Translations under genes and position numbers: made by a program
Notes under the pieces: generated by a model
Told to the model about the DNA's origin: nothing
The model's input: the letters and a program-made list of their open reading frames with translations, nothing else
Databases searched by the model: none
NCBI RefSeq assembly: GCF_009908285.1
Contig: NZ_JAAARM010000017.1
Location: 1-64,000 of the forward strand
DNA: 64,000 bases
From: Pseudomonas sp. Fl4BN1
GTDB taxonomy: Bacteria > Pseudomonadota > Gammaproteobacteria > Pseudomonadales > Pseudomonadaceae
Direction of reading: 5' to 3'
Part shown: positions 26,088 through 34,758 of the stretch, one piece after another
Numbering within the stretch: the first letter of the stretch is position 1
How the letters are laid out: every line of letters starts with the position of its first letter

Positions 26088-26939
26088 TCATGGCGCGCCG
26101 AACATCGCCGTCCAGTAGATGCCCGCGTCGCTTTTCGGGTCCACCGCATAGGCTGCGCCCAGTTCGCTATAGGTCGGGTTCATCAGGTTGGCGCAATGCC
26201 CGGGGCTGGCCAGCCAGCCGTCCACCACCTTGCGCACGGTGTCCTGGCCGGCGGCGATGTTCTCACCCACTTGCTGGCCGGCATAACCTGCAAGCTCGGC
26301 GCGGTCAGCCGGAGTGCGGCCGTCATGGTCCTTGTGATCGAAGTAGTTCTGGTTGGCCATGGCCCGGCTGTGCTCTTGCGCGGCGCTGCCCAGGGTGGCG
26401 TTCCAGGTCAGTGGCGCAGTGGCGGTAAAGCTTTGGCCGCCGCATTGCCGCGGCTGGCTGCGGGCACTGTTGATCTGCACCAGCAGTTGCTGGCCTTCGG
26501 CTTGCCAATCCCCCAGGCGTGCGGACAGCAGTGGGCGGGCGAGGACGATGCGCCACTGGTTGGCCTGACGATTGATGCCGATATCGACGAACTGCGGGTC
26601 CAGCACCACTTGGCAGAAACTCTCGCGTATCGCCTGCATGGCGGCCTGGGCATCCCGGGGGCCGGAGAGGCTGATGGCTTGCACATTGACCATCGGGTAG
26701 GCGGCCCGCACCAGGGCTTGCTGCAGGTCACCGACGTTGTCCACCGGCAGCACCAGGCGTGGCTCGCTGTTCAGTGGCGGCAGTTCCGGCGAGGCCTGGT
26801 TGGCGCAGCGTTGTGGCTGGCTGCGATAGGCGTTGATCGACTCGATCAGCTGCGACTGATCATCCGCCGCCGCGCTGGCCGAACCCGACAGGCCCAGTGA
26901 CAACGCAACAGCAGGCAATAGCAATAAGCGCAAGCGCAT
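26088..26939 (-). CDS. Exported CAP-domain (SCP/PR1-like) protein
   Basis: Secreted or periplasmic protein of 283 residues with signal peptide MRLRLLLLPAVALSLGLSG ending ASA. The C-terminal 130 residues are a CAP domain: LLVQINSARSQPRQCGGQSF, AAQEHSRAMANQNYFDHKDH with the conserved H and E, and VGENIAAGQDT and WLASPGHCANLMNPTYSELG. The N-terminal half repeats a helix like the CAP entry (LIESINAYRSQPQRCANQ), so it may be a degenerate duplicate. Start ATG 26939 has GGAG eight bases upstream. Role of bacterial CAP proteins is mostly unknown. Confidence 0.85.
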   Translation of the reverse strand: MRLRLLLLPAVALSLGLSGSASAAADDQSQLIESINAYRSQPQRCANQASPELPPLNSEPRLVLPVDNVGDLQQALVRAAYPMVNVQAISLSGPRDAQAAMQAIRESFCQVVLDPQFVDIGINRQANQWRIVLARPLLSARLGDWQAEGQQLLVQINSARSQPRQCGGQSFTATAPLTWNATLGSAAQEHSRAMANQNYFDHKDHDGRTPADRAELAGYAGQQVGENIAAGQDTVRKVVDGWLASPGHCANLMNPTYSELGAAYAVDPKSDAGIYWTAMFGAP

Positions 26940-27032
26940 GAAGCTCTCCCAGAAATTGACTGCGCCATGATGCACCCAGCGCCAGGGCTTTTCATCCGCT
27001 GCGGGATGAAATTGACGTTAAGCGCGCACGCT

Positions 27033-27728
27033 TCAATAAAAGTCGAAATACAGTGCCCACTCGCCGCTGGCCGGGTGCTTCCAGAACATCAGGCTGCCGC
27101 TATGAACCACATTCAGGTTGATCTTGGCGTCGGAAGAAATCTGCATGACGAATTCGAAGCCTTCCCCCGGATCGATCCCCGACTGGCAGAAGGACGGGTA
27201 GCCCCCCAGCTTGTGTTCGTAGCAGTGCTCCACCAGGTCGTAGTAGCACTCGATGGTGCCGGCGCGTTCCAGCTCGACGATTGCCTGTTCCAGGTCCTCG
27301 GGCACGCCACCGCGATCCCATAACGGGTAGTCCGCGGCCACGATTTCGGCCTTCAAGGGGAAGGGCTTGAGGAACGCGCCCGGGGCTGTCAGCTCCTTGC
27401 GCACCAGCACCTCGTCGTTGCGGTATTCGCGGATCAGCCAGCGCTCGCCCATGGGTTCCAGTGGGTTGGGGAAGGGGTTGGCGACGAACACTGTGAGGAT
27501 GCGCACCCCATGCAGCAGCGGGCTGTGAAACGGCAGGCTGGGCAGATGGAACTGGGCGAAGGGCAGCAGGGTTTCACCGGCGGCGTTGCGTGGCAGCTCC
27601 TCATCTTCGCGAAACAGAAAAACCCGGCCCAGCCAGCTTTCTTCATCGCTGTGGCTGGGGCGAAAGCCGCCGGCGTTGAACTTTACCGCAGGTTTGGCCA
27701 GGCGTTGCTGGAGCTCCTGAATATCCAT
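27033..27728 (-). CDS. DUF1963 (YwqG-like) protein
   Basis: Cytosolic protein of 231 residues. The family is recognised by AVKFNAGGFRPSHSDEESWL near the start, LPFAQFHLPSLPF, and the late motif HKLGGYPSFCQ followed by EFVMQISSD and YFDFY. The function of DUF1963 is unknown; it appears in many bacteria as a lone gene. The ATG at 27728 starts MDIQELQQRLAKP; upstream in-frame codons look like noise. Confidence 0.8.
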   Translation of the reverse strand: MDIQELQQRLAKPAVKFNAGGFRPSHSDEESWLGRVFLFREDEELPRNAAGETLLPFAQFHLPSLPFHSPLLHGVRILTVFVANPFPNPLEPMGERWLIREYRNDEVLVRKELTAPGAFLKPFPLKAEIVAADYPLWDRGGVPEDLEQAIVELERAGTIECYYDLVEHCYEHKLGGYPSFCQSGIDPGEGFEFVMQISSDAKINLNVVHSGSLMFWKHPASGEWALYFDFY

Positions 27729-27809
27729 GGTCAGGGACGATTTCCTATGTGGGGAAAGACAAAGCGGGCAATGTAGCAAAAGTCGCAGGCATCTGCGGTT
27801 CGTCAGGAG

Positions 27810-28769
27810 TCAACGCAATTGGCGCGGGGTGGCATTGAGCATTTTGCGCATCAGCCGGCGCAGCGCGGTGGCGTCCTGGTAACCCACCTGTTCGGCTATG
27901 TTTTCCACCGAGTACTTGCTGTTTTGCAGCAGGCCCCGGGCTCGGTTCAGTTGCACGCTGTGGATCAAGCGCAGGCTGCTGTGGCCGGTGGCCTTGCGCA
28001 CCTGGCGGGCCAAGGTGCGTTCGGACATGCCGAACTGGGCTGCCAGTTCGCCGACACTGGGCAGCCTGGGCAGGCAGGTTTCGATATGGGCGATGATGCG
28101 GCCGATCAGGACGTTGCCCTGGGCCATCATCGCCGGCACCGCATAAGGTGCTTGCAGTTGCCGCCGATCGATCAGCAGCACCTGTCCGACCGCATCCGCC
28201 AGGGCTGGCGAGAAGCGGCTGCGCAGCAGGTGCAGCAACAGGTCGGACTGGCCCAGGGCGGCACCCGCGGTGGTCAGGGGGGTATCGACGATCAGCATCT
28301 GATCCGGATCCACGTGGCTGTCGCGGGCGCGCTCTTGCAGCAGTGGCGCCAACCACCAGGAAGTGGTGACCCGGCGTCCTCGGATCAAGTCGGCGGCGTG
28401 CAGCAGGAACACCGCCGAACAGGAGGCCGCGACTTCTCCTCCTTCTTGCACATGTCTGCGCAAAACACTGAGCAGTGGCGCTATATCCGCTTGCTGCAGG
28501 CGCTGCTCGATGGCCTCGGGAACATCGATGCCCAGCCCAGGCAGGATCCAGCAGGAGCGGTCGGCGGCGCCGTCGCCCAGGGCCTCGACCTCCAGCAGCA
28601 GACCTTGGCCCAGGGATACCTGGCCCCCCTGCAGGGCGCATACCCGCCACCGCGGAGCGCCCAGCCCCAGGCGTGGTGCCAGCAGGGCAGCGGTGGAGAG
28701 TATGTCCAGGGTCAGGGCGACGCTGGAGGCAAAGGCGCCGGGAAGCAGCAGGACAGTGAAATCGTTCAT
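27810..28769 (-). CDS. GlxA-type AraC regulator with DJ-1/PfpI-like domain
   Basis: Transcription regulator of 319 residues. The N-terminal half is an amidase-like domain (FTVLLLPGAFASSVALTLD, then the nucleophile-elbow region VAASCSAVFLLHAADL and VTTSWWLAP). The C-terminal half has two helix-turn-helix units of AraC type (LAAQFGMSERTLARQVRKA; NIAEQVGYQDATALRRLM). Such regulators respond to nitrogenous metabolites in Pseudomonas. It is divergent from a tandem tautomerase 98 bases away, the likely target. ATG 28769 is used; an in-frame start at 28796 is possible. Confidence 0.85.
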   Translation of the reverse strand: MNDFTVLLLPGAFASSVALTLDILSTAALLAPRLGLGAPRWRVCALQGGQVSLGQGLLLEVEALGDGAADRSCWILPGLGIDVPEAIEQRLQQADIAPLLSVLRRHVQEGGEVAASCSAVFLLHAADLIRGRRVTTSWWLAPLLQERARDSHVDPDQMLIVDTPLTTAGAALGQSDLLLHLLRSRFSPALADAVGQVLLIDRRQLQAPYAVPAMMAQGNVLIGRIIAHIETCLPRLPSVGELAAQFGMSERTLARQVRKATGHSSLRLIHSVQLNRARGLLQNSKYSVENIAEQVGYQDATALRRLMRKMLNATPRQLR

Positions 28770-28867
28770 TGGCTGATTATGCCTGAAAGATGTCAAATCG
28801 GTCGCTGTTGGCCGGGATCGGCAACAGGCTCAATAGCGGTTCATTTTCTGCTTGAGTGGTGAGATCC

Positions 28868-29323
28868 ATGCCCAACATCCTGATCAAGGTTCCCCAAGGT
28901 ATCTTCGATGCCCGACAGCGTGAGCAGGTGATGCACGAGGTAACCGAGGTCGCGCTGGCAGTCGAACAGATAGGCGCCGACCCACGCCAGCGCGCATTGT
29001 GCTGGGTGTTGCTGGAGGAGTTGGCACCGGGTTACTGGACCTGCGGTGGCGTCGATGCCAGCGCTCGGCTTACGCCATGCATGGTCCAGGTCAAGGTGCC
29101 GGTCGGGGTGCTCGATGCTGCCCGGCGTCGGGACTATGTCCAAGCCCTGCACCAGGCTCTGGATCGTTGCCGTGCAGGGACGGACTCACGGCCGTTGATG
29201 ACCTCGATCCTGCTGGAGGAGGTGCCCGATGGCACATGGGGAGCCAACGGCGCCCTCTGGCACTTGGCAGACTTTACCCGGGCCGCGGGTTATGGACATC
29301 TGTCCCAGGCAGATGCCCTGTAG
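28868..29323 (+). CDS. Tandem tautomerase (4-oxalocrotonate tautomerase superfamily)
   Basis: Protein of 151 residues containing two tautomerase-like units. The first begins right after the initiator methionine with proline (MPNILIKVPQGIFDARQRE), the position of the catalytic Pro-1 in this superfamily. The second unit starts near residue 71 (MVQVKVPVGVLDAARRRDYV) without a free N-terminal proline, so probably only the first is catalytic. Each ends with an acidic LLEE strand (WVLLEELAPGYWTCGG; SILLEEVPDGTWGANG). Substrate unknown; control by the divergent GlxA-type regulator is likely. Confidence 0.8.
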   Translation: MPNILIKVPQGIFDARQREQVMHEVTEVALAVEQIGADPRQRALCWVLLEELAPGYWTCGGVDASARLTPCMVQVKVPVGVLDAARRRDYVQALHQALDRCRAGTDSRPLMTSILLEEVPDGTWGANGALWHLADFTRAAGYGHLSQADAL

Positions 29324-29344
29324 AGCGCGGCGCAGGTTCCAGGT

Positions 29345-29839
29345 TCAGGCGTCGCGGCCGTGAGCCGCGGCGGCCAACTGCCCGGTATCGACTCGGACAA
29401 ACACCGAATCACCGACAGCGGTCAGCACCTCGCCGGCATACACCTCGCAGATCACCCGGCTCTTGCGCCCCACTTCGCCCTCGACCTTGGCCCGCAGGGT
29501 CAGGGGTACGCCCATGGGCGTCGGCTTGATGAACTTGATCCCCAGGTTGCCGGTCACGCAGTCGATGCGCGGCAGGCTGCCTGGCTCACGCTGCTCGTTG
29601 CGGTAGTGGTAGGCCATGGCGGTCCAGTTGGAGTGGCAGTCCACCAGCATCGCGATCAGGCCGCCGTACACCAAGTCCGGCCAGCCGCAGTACTTGGCCT
29701 CCGGCAGGTGCTCGGCGATCACGTGCACGCCGTCTGCGTGCCAGTGGCTCTTGATATGCAGGCCATGGTGGTTGCTGCTGCCGCAGCCGAAACAGACGCC
29801 TTCGGGGGCGGTGGTGTCTTGCAGGGAAGTAGGGAGCAT
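29345..29839 (-). CDS. PaaI-family hot-dog thioesterase
   Basis: Acyl-CoA thioesterase-like protein of 164 residues. After a conserved GVCFGCGSSNHHGLHIKSHW opening, the catalytic helix region reads PDLVYGGLIAMLVDCHSNWT, with D in place of the usual acid and G-G of the HGG-type loop replaced by YGG. The C-terminal strands (KFIKPTPMGVPLTLRAKVEG) fit the hot-dog fold. Start ATG has AAGGA. CoA substrate unknown. Probably a single-gene unit. Confidence 0.82.
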   Translation of the reverse strand: MLPTSLQDTTAPEGVCFGCGSSNHHGLHIKSHWHADGVHVIAEHLPEAKYCGWPDLVYGGLIAMLVDCHSNWTAMAYHYRNEQREPGSLPRIDCVTGNLGIKFIKPTPMGVPLTLRAKVEGEVGRKSRVICEVYAGEVLTAVGDSVFVRVDTGQLAAAAHGRDA

Positions 29840-29891
29840 GGGGGTCCTTATTGTTCTTGGGTTCAGAGCGTGATGCTGCTCAGGGTGTCTG

Positions 29892-30530
29892 TCAGCGGGG
29901 CAATGCCCGGAACTGACCGGGTTCTTTCGGTACTTTTGCGTACTTGACTGCCCCGGCCTCTGACAGCAGCTTCACCGCGCTGTTCTCCAGCAGCAACGCG
30001 GCCATGGGTTTGATGATGCAGCGCTGAACATCGGCGGGGTTATTGATATCGGTCAGGCGCAGGCTGTAGCACCAGTAACCATCTTCCCAGCGGAGCAGAC
30101 GCTGGTTTTCCAGGTCAGGCCCGTCACGGTCCTCGACATCCAGTGGAAACGTCATGTGGATGGTGTCGAAGTCGATGGGGGCGTTGAACCGGCCTATGTG
30201 TATCAGGGGTTCGTGGTTATCGCAGGCATCGACTCCCATACCGGTAAGGCTGATCTGCACGATCAGGTAGTCACCAATGGAGCGTTTGGGTTTGATGATC
30301 AAGGGCAATGAACTGGAAATGTCGGTGAACACCCAGCCATGGTCGTCCTCTGCATTGACCTGAAGCCACTCGCCGCCTGCCCGGTAGCGTCGGGCGACTT
30401 CCGAAGACAGCAGCAGGCGGCTAAGTTCTTCCCGGATCAGTTGAGCCAGGCGGTCGCACTCGGCGCCGAGCTTGGACACGAATATGATGTTTTCTCTAAT
30501 CGCCTTGCCGATATCGGACATCGTAGTCAT
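29892..30530 (-). CDS. Hypothetical protein coupled to a nuclease-like gene
   Basis: Protein of 212 residues with no family I recognise. It starts MTTMSDIGKAIRENIIFVS, an amphipathic helix, and continues with a beta-rich middle (YLIVQISLTGMGVDACDNHE and HIGRFNAPIDFDTIHM) and a helical end. The ATG at 30530 overlaps the TGA of the upstream nuclease-like gene as ATGA, a hallmark of translational coupling, with GGAG nine bases before. Stoichiometric expression with the nuclease suggests a partner, regulator or antidote; this is inference. Confidence 0.7.
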   Translation of the reverse strand: MTTMSDIGKAIRENIIFVSKLGAECDRLAQLIREELSRLLLSSEVARRYRAGGEWLQVNAEDDHGWVFTDISSSLPLIIKPKRSIGDYLIVQISLTGMGVDACDNHEPLIHIGRFNAPIDFDTIHMTFPLDVEDRDGPDLENQRLLRWEDGYWCYSLRLTDINNPADVQRCIIKPMAALLLENSAVKLLSEAGAVKYAKVPKEPGQFRALPR

Positions 30531-31288
30531 GGCATGGAACTCCATATGAAGGAAGAAGAGTGCTGGATGTAAGGCGGAACGGCAGGCGGTTTTAGTTCGG
30601 CGAAGCTGTTTACCGGGGTCCAGAAGAGCGTCGGTGTCTTGATGGGAGGCGGCGCATTAAGCCGGGTGAAGCCCTGGAACCGTTTGACCCCTAGTTGCTC
30701 GAGAAAGCGGCTGACCTGACTGGACCAGCGCTGCAGAAGCACTGCTCCGGGACCCTCCAGGTCGCGCAACACACCGAGAATCGACGTCCACGGCCGCAGT
30801 AGCAGCCGGCCGTTCCAGATGTCCCGTTCGCTCAAGGCATTCAAGCCAGCGCTGATTTCCGGGGCGATAAACAGGTGATAGGCATCATCACGTTCGCTGG
30901 GCAGGAGGAACTCCTGCCATTGTCGATGCAACTGATCGTCACCGCTCAAGCGTGCATTCCATTTGAACTCCACCAGCAGCAGGCGCCGCTCCCCGTCAGG
31001 CCAGTGCAGTTCGACAAACAGGTCCGGCTCGACGCCGCGACGTGGCCAGAAATGCATGTGCGCACGGCTGGCAGGGCCGGCAGGGAAGGCTAGCGCTTGG
31101 CGCTGTCCGTCTTGTTCGACCACGGCTTTCCAGAACACGCCGATGGCTTCGGCAGGTAGATAATCCAGCGGCCCCATGATCAAGGCGGTGATTTCATCTT
31201 CTTCGCAGACCCTGGCTTCACCTTCATCTCGGTGTCCGAGGTAGCGTTTGAACAGGCGGCTTTTTCCGTGACGAAAGGCGTGCAGCAT
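30527..31288 (-). CDS. PD-(D/E)XK nuclease-like protein
   Basis: Protein of 253 residues. The nuclease core can be read as a helix glutamate in EEDEITALIMGPLDYL (about residues 30-45), the aspartate of GVEPDLFVEL, and E-x-K in RRLLLVEFKWNARLSG, the order and spacing of a PD-(D/E)XK active site; a following QLHRQWQEFL helix often carries the motif-associated Q. The C-terminal 100 residues are unassigned. The ATG at 31288 is chosen over an in-frame TTG at 31315; neither has a strong ribosome site. It is translationally coupled to the gene downstream. Role in DNA cleavage, for example defence or repair, is inference. Confidence 0.65.
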   Translation of the reverse strand: MLHAFRHGKSRLFKRYLGHRDEGEARVCEEDEITALIMGPLDYLPAEAIGVFWKAVVEQDGQRQALAFPAGPASRAHMHFWPRRGVEPDLFVELHWPDGERRLLLVEFKWNARLSGDDQLHRQWQEFLLPSERDDAYHLFIAPEISAGLNALSERDIWNGRLLLRPWTSILGVLRDLEGPGAVLLQRWSSQVSRFLEQLGVKRFQGFTRLNAPPPIKTPTLFWTPVNSFAELKPPAVPPYIQHSSSFIWSSMP

Positions 31289-32061
31289 TCCATTGGCTTC
31301 TTTGGATTTGATCAATCGTCATGATGGCGTTTTGATTTGGTGCTGGCTAGAACATAACGCTGCTTTTGGCCGCTTGGTACCGGTTGGCAAGCCCCTGCGA
31401 CACCCTGTGCAATCGGGTTGTTGTGGTAAACCTGCCTTGCCCAGTATTTCGCTGGGGAGATGATCGGCCCTCTGTGCACGGCATAAGCCAGCGTCGTTGT
31501 GACGCATTGCCTGCGGCGAGTGTCGTAGGGATTCGCGGTTTTGCGGGCGGCCCGGCCAGTGGCTCCGGCCAAGACAGGCTGATGCCGTAATGATATTCTT
31601 GCGCTGAATCGGTTCATCGTTTGTGCAGAAATACCCTCCTTATGCTTTGCTTCAAGTGGCCTGATCGGGTCCTTTGCAAGCGTGCGGGAGTGTCTGGGCA
31701 AACCCGCCGAGTGTAATGTCAGGCAGTGTTCGTTTACCGTCTTTGGTTGAACCCGACCCCTTGTTTTCCAGCTGGCCCCGCGAATGCGGGCGCCAGCGTT
31801 GCTCGTCGATTCGATACTGGCGGGCAGGAGCAAGAGTGGGGCGAAACTGCCTGTTGGTTGCGTCCCGTGACGTGCCCTGAGCAACACTGTCACTCAAGTA
31901 GCTGAAGCTAAAAACGATAAGAAGTCAGCGCCGGAGCGATATAAAACTGAGGTCGAGCCAGTCTCGTCGGCCTTGTGTGCCCACCCTCCAGTTCTTTTGA
32001 ATGCGCCAGCGCAGGATCGAGGATGGGGCGGCGGATGGCGTTCTATCGTAGGTACTAAACA
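31289..32061. other. 773-base gap without a convincing gene
   Basis: Both strands have open frames up to 193 codons here, but their translations are rich in R, S, T and P and lack domains, ribosome sites and hydrophobic cores, so I treat them as chance. The stretch must hold the promoters of the nuclease pair (leftward) and of mqo (rightward); I could not pick out a clear -35/-10 pair. Composition is slightly more AT-rich than the flanking genes. Confidence 0.5.
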
Positions 32062-33702
32062 ATGTTTAAGAAGATGAACACGGCCCTGATCGGGCTGGCG
32101 ATGTCCATAGGCCTTACGACCGCGCACGCGGCTGAGCCGAAAAAAGTGGATGTACTGCTGATTGGCGGCGGCATCATGAGTTCGACCCTGGCGGTCTGGC
32201 TCAATGAGCTGCAACCGGATTGGTCGATGGAGATGGTCGAGCGCCTGGATGGCGTCGCAGAAGAAAGCTCCAACGGCTGGAACAACGCCGGTACCGGTCA
32301 CTCCGCCCTGGCCGAGTTGAACTACACCCCGGAAGGCAAGGACGGCAAGATCGAGATCGCCAAGGCCATCGAGATCAACGAAGCGTTCCAGATCTCCCGG
32401 CAGTTCTGGTCCTGGCAGGTCAAGAACGGCGTGCTGAACAACCCGCGTTCGTTCATCAACTCCACCCCGCACATGAGCTTTGTCTGGGGCGATGACAACA
32501 TCAAGTTCCTCAAGGCGCGCTACGAAGCCCTGCAAGCCAGCCCGCTGTTCAGCGGCATGCAGTACTCCGAAGACGCCGAGCAGATCAAGAAGTGGGTTCC
32601 ATTGATGATGGAAGGTCGTGATCCGGCGCAGAAGATTGCTGCGACCTGGAGCCCGATCGGCACCGACGTCAACTTCGGCGAGATCACCCGCCAGTTCGTC
32701 GCCCACCTGCAGGCCCAGCCGAACTTTGCCCTGAAGCTGTCCAGCGAAGTACAGGACATCGAGCGCAATAAAGACGGTTCGTGGCACGTGACCTACAAGA
32801 ACCTCAAAGACGGTTCGAAAACCGAGACCGACGCCAAGTTCGTGTTCATCGGCGCTGGCGGCGGTGCCCTGCACCTGCTGCAGAAGTCGGGCATTCCTGA
32901 AGCCAACGAATACGCCGGCTTCCCGGTGGGTGGTTCGTTCCTGGTCACCGACAACGCCAGCGTTGCCGAGCAGCACCTGGCCAAGGCCTATGGCAAGGCT
33001 TCGGTAGGCGCGCCACCGATGTCCGTACCGCACCTGGACACCCGTGTGCTGGACGGCAAGCGGGTCATCCTGTTTGGCCCATTCGCCACCTTCTCCACCA
33101 AGTTCCTCAAGGAAGGTTCGTACCTGGACCTGCTGACCAGCACCACCACCCACAACATCTGGCCGATGACCAAAGTCGGCATCGAGCAGTACCCGCTGGT
33201 GGAATACCTGGCTGGCCAACTGATGCTGTCGGATGACGACCGCTTCAACGCCCTGAAGGAATACTTCCCCAACGCCAAGCAAGAAGACTGGCGCCTGTGG
33301 CAGGCCGGTCAGCGCGTGCAGATCATCAAGCGTGACGAAGAGAAGGGCGGCGTGCTGAAACTGGGCACCGAGATCGTCGCTTCCCAGGACGGCAGCATCG
33401 CCGGCCTGCTGGGCGCCTCCCCAGGTGCCTCGACGGCTGCACCGATCATGCTCAGCGTGCTGGAGAAGGTCTTCAAGGACCAGGTAGCAACCCCGGCCTG
33501 GCAGGCAAAACTGCACCAAATCGTGCCGAGCTACGGCACCCAGCTCAATGGCAGCCCTGAGCGCGTAGCCAAAGAGTGGGCGTACACCGCCGAAGTGCTG
33601 CAACTGACCACGCCTCCGGCGGTCAATGGCAACGCGCCTCAGGCTCCGGCCGCCAGCAAGGCCAAGTCAGAGAGCAATCCAGCGGCCGACATGGCGCTGT
33701 AA
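32062..33702 (+). CDS. mqo: Malate:quinone oxidoreductase
   Basis: Membrane-associated FAD enzyme of 546 residues that oxidises malate to oxaloacetate and passes electrons to quinone, replacing or backing up NAD malate dehydrogenase in the citric acid cycle. The FAD-binding motif is VDVLLIGGGIMSSTLAVWL, followed by ERLDGVAEESSNGWNNAGTG and HSALAELNYTPE, both diagnostic of Mqo. The first 24 residues (MNTALIGLAMSIGLTTAHA) resemble a signal peptide, unusual for Mqo in other genera but seen in Pseudomonas. The end is an Ala/Pro-rich tail. Start ATG has AGGT nine bases upstream. Confidence 0.95.
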   Translation: MFKKMNTALIGLAMSIGLTTAHAAEPKKVDVLLIGGGIMSSTLAVWLNELQPDWSMEMVERLDGVAEESSNGWNNAGTGHSALAELNYTPEGKDGKIEIAKAIEINEAFQISRQFWSWQVKNGVLNNPRSFINSTPHMSFVWGDDNIKFLKARYEALQASPLFSGMQYSEDAEQIKKWVPLMMEGRDPAQKIAATWSPIGTDVNFGEITRQFVAHLQAQPNFALKLSSEVQDIERNKDGSWHVTYKNLKDGSKTETDAKFVFIGAGGGALHLLQKSGIPEANEYAGFPVGGSFLVTDNASVAEQHLAKAYGKASVGAPPMSVPHLDTRVLDGKRVILFGPFATFSTKFLKEGSYLDLLTSTTTHNIWPMTKVGIEQYPLVEYLAGQLMLSDDDRFNALKEYFPNAKQEDWRLWQAGQRVQIIKRDEEKGGVLKLGTEIVASQDGSIAGLLGASPGASTAAPIMLSVLEKVFKDQVATPAWQAKLHQIVPSYGTQLNGSPERVAKEWAYTAEVLQLTTPPAVNGNAPQAPAASKAKSESNPAADMAL

Positions 33703-33709
33703 GCCTCGG

Positions 33710-33734
33710 CCCCACCCGCGTTCGTCGGGTGGGG
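33710..33734. terminator. GC-rich hairpin after mqo
   Basis: CCCCACCCG pairs with CGGGTGGGG across a seven-base loop, starting eight bases after the mqo stop. There is no T-run, so it may stabilise the 3' end of the mRNA or terminate weakly. Confidence 0.55.
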
Positions 33735-33772
33735 CAGCCGCGGATGCCCTCGCGCATCCGCCCCTCGCTTGG

Positions 33773-33803
33773 GTAGCGGCGGCAGCTTTGCTGCGGTCGC
33801 TAC
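33773..33803. repeat. Extragenic hairpin repeat (REP-like)
   Basis: A 14-base stem with one mismatch and one G-T pair (GTAGCGGCGGCAGC with GCTGCGGTCGCTAC) around a TTT loop. The sequence resembles the GTAGC...GCTAC extragenic repeats scattered through fluorescent Pseudomonas genomes. A second small hairpin, CTGGCCTTGCCAG, follows at once. Confidence 0.5.
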
Positions 33804-33967
33804 TGGCTGGCCTTGCCAGCGCCTCCCTGAAGATGCATCCCCCGTTTTTCGACAGTGCCCGCGTTCAGCTCGGCGCGCTTGTCATGCGCCTGCGCCTCCC
33901 GTGACGGGTTATCATGGCGGCGCCCGCAGCCTTCGGGCACGCCTCAACCCTCGGAGTCACCGCCTCG

Positions 33968-34690
33968 ATGTCCAGCATCACCCTGTTCCAAGCCCCGCCG
34001 CCCGAAGCCATCCAGAGCCAGATCCAGCAGATGGTGGTGGATTACATCACCGACGTCAGCGCGGTGGCCATTGCCCCGAGCAATCCGCTGTACAACCTGT
34101 ACCAGTACGGCGTTGGTTTTGAGGTGCTCCTGTACCTGCAGGCCATGGACGGTTCCCGGGGGATTCCGGTGGAGCTGGTGGTCGCCAGCGACAGTCAGGA
34201 CCCGGAGCAGGTGCTGGGTTTTGTGCTGTACCTGCCACTCAAGGACGACCCCCAGGCGTGCGCCGTGGCCTATATGGCGGTGCTGCAGAACCAGCGCCGG
34301 CAGGGGCTTGCCCGGCAGATGCTGGACGCGGTGCTGGCGCGTTATCCCCATGCCGAGCTGGCGTGCAGCGTGGCCAAGGTCGGCTGCTTCGAAGCGCTGG
34401 GTTTCCAGCTGCTGGGCGCGCGTGGCCCGCAAGTGCTGATGAACACCCGCGACCATGGCAGCGATGGCCTGTTGGCGGTGCTGGATGTGGCACCGATCTA
34501 CGCCTCGGTGGAAGTGCGGCAAATCCATACCTACCTGCTGGCCCAGCATGGTCGCAAGGCGATGCTCGAAGCAGAGAAAAAGCGTGACCGGCACTTGGAC
34601 CAGATGACCCGCCAGGCCCAGGCGTTAGTCCGTGAACGCTTGGGTGAGGCCGCGCTGTACAGCTCGCCAGCGCCCCATCTGATCGCCTAG
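33968..34690 (+). CDS. GNAT N-acetyltransferase with C-terminal extension
   Basis: Acetyltransferase of 240 residues. The cofactor-binding segment is YMAVLQNQRRQGLARQMLD, the Q/RxxGxG/A-type loop. Residues 1-90 form an unusual N-terminal part (ITLFQAPPPEAIQSQIQQM) and the last 60 residues a charged helix (RKAMLEAEKKRDRHLDQM), longer than a simple GNAT domain. The ATG at 33968 begins MSSITLFQAPPP. Located between mqo and a DeoR-type regulator; substrate unknown. Confidence 0.8.
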   Translation: MSSITLFQAPPPEAIQSQIQQMVVDYITDVSAVAIAPSNPLYNLYQYGVGFEVLLYLQAMDGSRGIPVELVVASDSQDPEQVLGFVLYLPLKDDPQACAVAYMAVLQNQRRQGLARQMLDAVLARYPHAELACSVAKVGCFEALGFQLLGARGPQVLMNTRDHGSDGLLAVLDVAPIYASVEVRQIHTYLLAQHGRKAMLEAEKKRDRHLDQMTRQAQALVRERLGEAALYSSPAPHLIA

Positions 34691-34758
34691 CCAGGAGCGG
34701 TTGTTTTTGCTTGGCGGCTTGGCTAATCTCGCGAAAACACGCAAAAGCGGGCAATAAC

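Noticed and set aside
31312..31893. 193-codon open frame on the minus strand before mqo
   Set aside because: Translation is rich in R, S, T and P with no hydrophobic core, domain or ribosome site; typical chance frame in GC-rich DNA.
32053..33603. Long minus-strand frames opposite mqo
   Set aside because: They mirror mqo codons (shadow frames); Mqo on the plus strand has clear FAD and family motifs.
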